Shown here: positions 4,858 to 9,028 of the stretch, one piece after another | Layout of the letters: each line of letters starts with the position of its first letter | How positions within the stretch are numbered: the stretch's first letter is position 1 | Assembly: GCA_035649575.1 (NCBI GenBank) | Contig: DASRJH010000290.1 | Location: 1 to 9,028, forward strand | Length of the DNA stretch: 9,028 nt | Direction of reading: 5' to 3' | Origin: DASVAL01 sp035649575 | GTDB taxonomy: Bacteria > Planctomycetota > UBA1135 > UBA2386 | Position numbers and translations under genes: made by a program | The notes under the pieces: generated by a model | The model's input: the letters and a program-made list of their open reading frames with translations, nothing else | What the model was told of the DNA's origin: nothing | The model's database searches: none

Positions 4858-7830
4858 TCAGCGCCCGTGCCACTCCTGCTGCCACTCCGCCGCCTCGGCC
4901 GCGGCCTGCGTGCGCGGCGCCTCTTTCTGCAGCCGCTGCAGCAGTTCGCGCGCAGCAGCCAGGTCGCCGAGCTTGTGCCGGATGCGCGCCGCGCGGAGCC
5001 ACAGACCACCGCGCTCTTCGAGCTCGGAAGGAGCATCGGCGGCGGGTTTCTCGACGCCGCGCACGAGGTAGCGGCGGTCGAAGTCGGGCAGCACCGCAGC
5101 CGCGACCTCGTACTCCTTCGCGGCCTGCGCCGGCTTGCTGAGCTTTTCGTAGGCCTCGCCGAGCCGCATGTGCAGCTCGCGATGGAAAGGATCGATGCGG
5201 TTGCACTCGACGAGGTAACGCGCCTGCTCGTTGATGTTGCCCGCTTCCTGCTCGAACTCCGCGAGCGTGTAGCGCGGCACGAACGCGCGCGCCGTGCGCC
5301 GGCAATACGTCTTCATCTCCATCTGCGCGCGCGTGCGGTCGCCCTGGTCCCGGTAGAGCCGCGCCAGACGCAGCTCCGGAGACGTCTGCTGCTCGGTGCA
5401 GCCCGGCCAGCAGGCCTTCGCGCGCTGCCACTGGGCGGAGGCCTCGTCGGGATCGCCATTGGCCAACAACGCATCGCCGTAGGCGATGCGCGAGTCGAAG
5501 TCGTCCGCGCCAGCCGCAAAGCCACGGCGCCAGCACTCGAGCGCCGCCTCGGTCTCCTTGCGGGCCTTCAGCAGTGCGGCGCGCACGAGCAAGGCCTGCC
5601 CGTGGTCGGGATCGGCCCGCAGGATCTCGGCGAGCCAGCGCCCGGCGTCGACCGGGTTGTTGCGCTGCAGGCAAGCCCACGCAAGATCGACGCGAACCTG
5701 CAGGTTCGTGGCGTCCTGCCTCGCTTTCACGAGCAGCCGTCCGATCGCCGCCTCGTCGTAGTGTGGCACCACGCGCATGCCGCGCAGCCTCTCGTTCTGC
5801 ACGAACGCGAGCAGCTGTTGATCGACTTTCGTCGACGAGACACCGAGCGCCTTCTGGAACGCCTCCTCGGTGTCGAGGTCCTCGCCGAACGCGCGCAGCA
5901 GCTCGAGCGCCTTCGGAAAGCCATACTCCTTCGCGATCAGCTCGACGATGAGCCCACCCTGGTAGTAGCCGAACAGGATCCGCGGTCCGCGGAACAACCG
6001 GTTCAGCAGGTGCACGGGCGGGATGTCCTGGTTCGTGAAGGCGTCGAGCAGCTCGCGGTCCATGCCGCGTTCCCACGACGGGTCGCGCACCCTCTCCTCG
6101 TAGACCGAGAATCCTTCGGTGAGCCAACGCGGCACGCGATGGTTCGAAAGGCCGAGCGTCAGCACGTGCGTGTACTCGTGCCAGGCCGTCGCCTCCCACA
6201 TGAAGTCCTGCTTGCGCAGGTCGTTGTCCACGGGCGAGACCAGCGTGATGAGTCGGCCGAAACACGCGCCGAGCGCCGTGAAGCCGGTGAAGCCGATCGT
6301 GCGGACCGAGAAGTCGTCCCACGTATGCAGCACCTCGACCTTCGTCTTCTGCGCGGGTTGATACGCGTATTTGGCTCCGAGCACTTCGGCGGCTTCGAGC
6401 TGGATCGGCAGCAGATACGCGCGCAGGACCTCGGCGTCGGCGCGGTGCATCTGCACGACGAAGTCGCCGTGTTCGGCCACGGTATACTCGGTGTCGAGCA
6501 GGTCCTGCACGGCCAGCGCGTTGTTGCGCCACGGATTGACCAGACCGGATTCGAGGGCCTTGCTGCGTTCGAGCAGTTCCTTGGCCTTTCTCCCCTCGCC
6601 CGTGTAGACGAGCGCCTTCGCGAGACCGTGCATCGTCGGCACGTCGTCGGGCGCCGCGAGGTTCGCCACCGTGTAGAACGGCAGCGCATCGGCGAAGCGG
6701 TAGAGCGCGACCAGGTGGTCGCCGAGGATCCGATCGGGCTCGGGCCAACCCGGATCACCCTCGAGCGCGCGCTTGCGGAACGCTGCGTAGTCCTCTCGCT
6801 CGTGCATCAGCCAGGCCGCCGCGGCGCGATGGCAGAGTGCGATGCGGTCGTTGGCATCGATGCCGAGCGCGACGTCGAGCATGCGCGCCGCGTCGCGGTA
6901 GCGGCGATCGTCGAGGATGTTGGCCGCGCGCAACACGATCGCTTCGACGCAACGTTCATTGCGCTCGATCACGCGATCCAGGTAACGCTCGGTCTTGGCC
7001 GCGTCGAGCGCGGGATTGGCGCTGCGGATCCGATACAGCGCCAGCAGGGCTTCTTCGTCGTCGCCGTGGTCCGCGAGGACCTTGTTGATGTCCTTCTCGC
7101 CGCTCGGGAACCGCGCTGTCTCGCCGTAGGCCTCGAACTTCAACACGCCGAGCGTCGTGCGCGCTTCCTTGCGATCGGGTGCTTGAGCCATGCTGGCGAC
7201 GAGTGCCCGGCTCGCTTTCTCGAAGTTGTCGCGCCCGCCGAGCCGCCAGAGCGAGCGCCCATAATACGCGAGTTGCACGGGATCCTGCGGCGCGGGCGTC
7301 GCTGTGTTCTGCTGCCACAACTCGCGCGCCCGGGCCCTCTGGCCGTCGCGCGCACACAGTTCTCCCAGCTCGTGTCGCAGCATGTGGTCCTCGGCAGACG
7401 CGGCGACGAGCTTCTCGAGGATCGCGAGCGCCCCTTTGTAGTCGCCGAGACTCGCGAGAGCCTTCTGGTGCAACATCGCGGCGTCGGTCCTGGCCCTGAA
7501 CGCTGGCGCGGCAGCGGCCGCGGCGTCGCGGACCTTCTCGTAATGGCCGCGCCACAGATCGATCTGCAGCAAGCCGACCTGCGCCTCGTCGACGACCGCC
7601 TGCTTGGGGCGATCCGCCTCGGCCTCCTCGGCGAACGCATCGAGGAGTTCCTGGAATGCAGCCTCGGCCGCGGACAACTCGCCCTGCCGCAGCTTGCGCT
7701 GCGCTGCCTGCAGCATGTTCGCGTATTCGTCGTCCGCCTTGCCTTGCGCCGGCAGGCCCCCGACCAGGCCCCCGAGAAGCGCGGCGAGCAGAAGCACACC
7801 GACACGGAGACAGAAACGCGAACCAATCAT
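4858..7830 (-). CDS. Secreted TPR protein with embedded gluzincin (peptidase MA-like) metallopeptidase domain
   Basis: About 990 residues from the ATG at 7830-7828. Residues 1-30 form a Sec signal peptide (Arg5 and Arg9, then Val-Gly-Val-Leu-Leu-Leu-Ala-Ala-Leu-Leu, cleavage near PAQG). An alpha-helical TPR solenoid covers about 40-460. A zinc peptidase core follows, with HEYTH (551-555) and, 16 residues after its second His, Glu572 in WLTEGFSVYEE (569-579), then YYQGGLIVELIAKEYG (622-637). More TPRs run from about 697 to the end. His551, His555 and Glu572 are the expected zinc ligands and Glu552 the catalytic base. The peptidase looks intact; the substrate is unknown. An in-frame GTG at 7893, three bases after the thioesterase stop, would add 21 residues; I prefer the ATG because it gives a standard signal peptide, although neither has a well-spaced Shine-Dalgarno. 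Probably cotranscribed with the thioesterase. Its place beside replication genes may be incidental. Confidence 0.85.
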   Translation of the reverse strand: MIGSRFCLRVGVLLLAALLGGLVGGLPAQGKADDEYANMLQAAQRKLRQGELSAAEAAFQELLDAFAEEAEADRPKQAVVDEAQVGLLQIDLWRGHYEKVRDAAAAAAPAFRARTDAAMLHQKALASLGDYKGALAILEKLVAASAEDHMLRHELGELCARDGQRARARELWQQNTATPAPQDPVQLAYYGRSLWRLGGRDNFEKASRALVASMAQAPDRKEARTTLGVLKFEAYGETARFPSGEKDINKVLADHGDDEEALLALYRIRSANPALDAAKTERYLDRVIERNERCVEAIVLRAANILDDRRYRDAARMLDVALGIDANDRIALCHRAAAAWLMHEREDYAAFRKRALEGDPGWPEPDRILGDHLVALYRFADALPFYTVANLAAPDDVPTMHGLAKALVYTGEGRKAKELLERSKALESGLVNPWRNNALAVQDLLDTEYTVAEHGDFVVQMHRADAEVLRAYLLPIQLEAAEVLGAKYAYQPAQKTKVEVLHTWDDFSVRTIGFTGFTALGACFGRLITLVSPVDNDLRKQDFMWEATAWHEYTHVLTLGLSNHRVPRWLTEGFSVYEERVRDPSWERGMDRELLDAFTNQDIPPVHLLNRLFRGPRILFGYYQGGLIVELIAKEYGFPKALELLRAFGEDLDTEEAFQKALGVSSTKVDQQLLAFVQNERLRGMRVVPHYDEAAIGRLLVKARQDATNLQVRVDLAWACLQRNNPVDAGRWLAEILRADPDHGQALLVRAALLKARKETEAALECWRRGFAAGADDFDSRIAYGDALLANGDPDEASAQWQRAKACWPGCTEQQTSPELRLARLYRDQGDRTRAQMEMKTYCRRTARAFVPRYTLAEFEQEAGNINEQARYLVECNRIDPFHRELHMRLGEAYEKLSKPAQAAKEYEVAAAVLPDFDRRYLVRGVEKPAADAPSELEERGGLWLRAARIRHKLGDLAAARELLQRLQKEAPRTQAAAEAAEWQQEWHGR

Positions 7831-7896
7831 CGTGGCGCAGGATACCGCGGCAGCCGCCCGAGTGCTGGCGTGATTCGCGTCGCTCGCGCTCACGAT

Positions 7897-8298
7897 CTAC
7901 GAGACCATCTCCTCGAACTGCTCGACGGCAGCCCGCACGTCGTCGGGCACGGGCCGCGGCCGCATGTGGTCATCGACGAAGACGAGCGCCGCCTGTCCCG
8001 TGGCCAGCACGTCGTTGGCCACGCGCACTTCGTAATCCATCTGGAAGCTCGTGTGGCCGAACGACCGGGTGCGAGCCGCGATTTCGATCCGCATGCCGAG
8101 CCGCCCCGGTCTCAGGAATTTCACGTTGGCTTCGGCCAGTACGAACGGGACCTTGTGATCGCTCAAGAATCCGAGGTGCTGGAAATACAGGAAACGCGCC
8201 TGCTCCATCAGCGTGAGGTAGATCGAGTTGTTGACCACGCCGGCGGAGTCGAAGTCCGACCAACGCAACGGCACATCCGCGACGAAGCGGTAGAACAT
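7897..8298 (-). CDS. Acyl-CoA thioesterase, 4-hydroxybenzoyl-CoA thioesterase/YbgC-like hotdog fold
   Basis: This 133-residue cytosolic single-domain hotdog protein hydrolyses acyl-CoA thioesters. Length and order fit the 4HBT/YbgC/FadM group. The signature is RWSDFDSAGVVNNSIYL at residues 12-28, with Asp17 at the position of the catalytic Asp of 4-hydroxybenzoyl-CoA thioesterase, then MEQAR (31-35), a basic FLRPGRLG strand turn near 61-68, and the ALVFVDD strand near 104-110. The ATG at 8298-8296 has no clear Shine-Dalgarno. It is the first gene of the minus-strand run and is divergent from the protease gene at 8385. The tol-pal neighbours typical of ybgC are absent here, so a general acyl-CoA thioesterase is the safe call; substrate unknown. 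Confidence 0.9.
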   Translation of the reverse strand: MFYRFVADVPLRWSDFDSAGVVNNSIYLTLMEQARFLYFQHLGFLSDHKVPFVLAEANVKFLRPGRLGMRIEIAARTRSFGHTSFQMDYEVRVANDVLATGQAALVFVDDHMRPRPVPDDVRAAVEQFEEMVS

Positions 8299-8384
8299 GT
8301 CGGGTATCGTGCTCTAGCGCGGCCTCGGATTCGATCCCCAGCCGGAGCTATTCCCTGCCTCGTTCGTCCACCACCTCTACCACG
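8299..8384. promoter_or_regulatory. Divergent intergenic region, expected to carry both promoters
   Basis: These 86 bases separate two divergently transcribed starts (thioesterase leftward, HtrA protease rightward), so both promoters should lie here or overlap the genes. TATTCC near 8350-8355 is a weak -10 candidate for the plus strand; I find no convincing -35. Neither start has a visible Shine-Dalgarno. No strong inverted repeat stands out as an operator. Confidence 0.45.
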
Positions 8385-9028
8385 ATGTTCCCACGGCATC
8401 CTGCGCTGCTCACGTGCTTCCTACTCTCCGGTGCCGCCCTCGCGGCGCAACAGGGTAAACCGCTCGCCGAACGCACCTCGCCGCTGCTGCGCGTCATCGA
8501 GCCCGACGCGAACGAACGCGAGCTGCGCATGACGCCGGTCGTTCGTGCGGTGCAGCGTTCGGCCGACAGTGTCGTCAGCATCTACCTGCAGCACGACCTC
8601 GCGCGGGTCGGCAGCGTGACCGAGGGGCAGGGCTCGGGCGTCATCCTCGACGAAGCGGGCCTCGTCATCACGAACTGGCACGTCATCGCGCCCGTCGTGC
8701 TCGCGGACCGGCGCGATACGAGCCGCGGGATCGTCGTCAAGCTGCGCGACGGCCGCACGCGTGAGGCCCAGGTGCTCAGCTCGTCGGCCACGCGCGACCT
8801 CGCGTTGCTGCAGATGCGCCTCGAGCCGAAGGAGACCGTGAAGCCCGCGGAGATCGGCCGCTCGGGCGACCTCATGATCGGCGAGACCGTCATCGCGATC
8901 GGCAATCCGCAGGGCCACGCGAACACCGTGACGAGCGGCGTGCTGTCCGCGACGGGCCGCACGATCCAGGTGCGCGCCCCGGACGGCGTGCCGCGCACCT
9001 ACTCGGACCTGCTGCAGACCGATGCGGC
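8385..9028 (+). CDS. HtrA/DegP-type serine protease (trypsin-like), N-terminal 214 residues, cut by window edge
   Basis: The plus-strand frame from the ATG at 8385 stays open to the right edge. Residues 1-21 are a Sec signal peptide (Leu-Leu-Thr-Cys-Phe-Leu-Leu-Ser-Gly, cleavage near ALAA), pointing to an exported quality-control protease. The protease domain starts near residue 50. It shows GQGSGVILDEAGLVITNWHV at 81-100 with catalytic His99, RDLALLQM at 137-144 with catalytic Asp138, then IGNPQGHANTVTSGVLSATGR, the typical HtrA order. The window ends in SDLLQTDA, immediately before the expected GNSGGP catalytic serine, so the active site is not fully seen and PDZ domains would be downstream. 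Trp98 before the His is a variation on the common TNxHV motif. HtrA proteins degrade or refold misfolded envelope proteins. An alternative start at Met49 would lose the signal peptide. Confidence 0.92.
   Translation, partial: MFPRHPALLTCFLLSGAALAAQQGKPLAERTSPLLRVIEPDANERELRMTPVVRAVQRSADSVVSIYLQHDLARVGSVTEGQGSGVILDEAGLVITNWHVIAPVVLADRRDTSRGIVVKLRDGRTREAQVLSSSATRDLALLQMRLEPKETVKPAEIGRSGDLMIGETVIAIGNPQGHANTVTSGVLSATGRTIQVRAPDGVPRTYSDLLQTDA

Noticed and set aside
4847..6748. A second long minus-strand open frame of 633 codons inside the TPR-metallopeptidase gene
   Set aside because: It is another frame of the same strand, Arg/Gly/Ala-rich with no motif. The HEYTH frame has a signal peptide and family features.
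3469..8532. A plus-strand open frame of 1687 codons running antisense through five genes
   Set aside because: It mirrors the codons of the minus-strand genes in GC-rich DNA where stops are rare. Its translation is Arg/Ala/Glu/His-rich, has no recognisable domain, and lies over tmk, dnaA-like, TPR-peptidase and thioesterase genes with clear family motifs.
8421..8918. A minus-strand open frame of 165 codons at the right end
   Set aside because: It is opposite the HtrA protease gene, whose His and Asp motifs are clear. The minus translation shows no family signature.

Overview
The window is a gene-dense, high-GC bacterial chromosomal segment. By eye, third codon positions are overwhelmingly G or C. 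It carries eight protein genes and no RNA genes, insertion sequences or CRISPR arrays. The best lineage clue is the small gene at 1383-1799 (minus). Its product matches the Minf_1886 family, which I know as largely restricted to Planctomycetota and Verrucomicrobiota. Several starts lack a Shine-Dalgarno sequence, there are many secreted TPR/peptidase proteins, and GC is high. Together these suggest a high-GC planctomycete-like bacterium, but the exact lineage cannot be read from this window.

Seven of the eight genes are on the minus strand. In transcription order (right to left) they are: a hotdog acyl-CoA thioesterase (8298-7897); a large secreted TPR protein with an embedded HEXXH metallopeptidase (7830-4858); a divergent DnaA-family AAA+ protein (4788-3592); thymidylate kinase tmk (3595-2978); DNA polymerase III delta-prime holB (2981-1932); the Minf_1886-family gene (1799-1383), followed by a strong hairpin; and the N-terminal two thirds or so of a secreted S9 prolyl-oligopeptidase-family (glutamyl endopeptidase type) protein that leaves the window at position 1. 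On the plus strand, an HtrA/DegP-type serine protease starts at 8385, divergent from the thioesterase. It is cut off by the right edge just before its catalytic serine.

The core is the replication cluster. The DnaA-like gene, tmk and holB overlap by 4 bases (ATGA) and 3 bases (GTGA), so they are almost certainly translationally coupled. The partnership makes sense: an initiator-type AAA+ protein, dTTP precursor supply, and a clamp-loader subunit. The DnaA relative is the most interesting item. It keeps the DnaA domain layout (domain I, AAA+ with intact Walker A and B, C-terminal helix-turn-helix). By motif alignment from memory, however, it lacks the box VII arginine finger, the sensor II arginine, and the Asp-His-Thr-Thr DNA-contact motif of canonical DnaA.

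The flanks are proteolysis-oriented: a secreted S9 peptidase on the left, and an exported TPR-metallopeptidase and an HtrA protease on the right. Intergenic regions are short. Those at 1259-1382 and 1800-1931 contain inverted repeats that may act as terminator, ribosome-site-masking or attenuator-like structures. No stretch longer than 300 bases lacks a gene.
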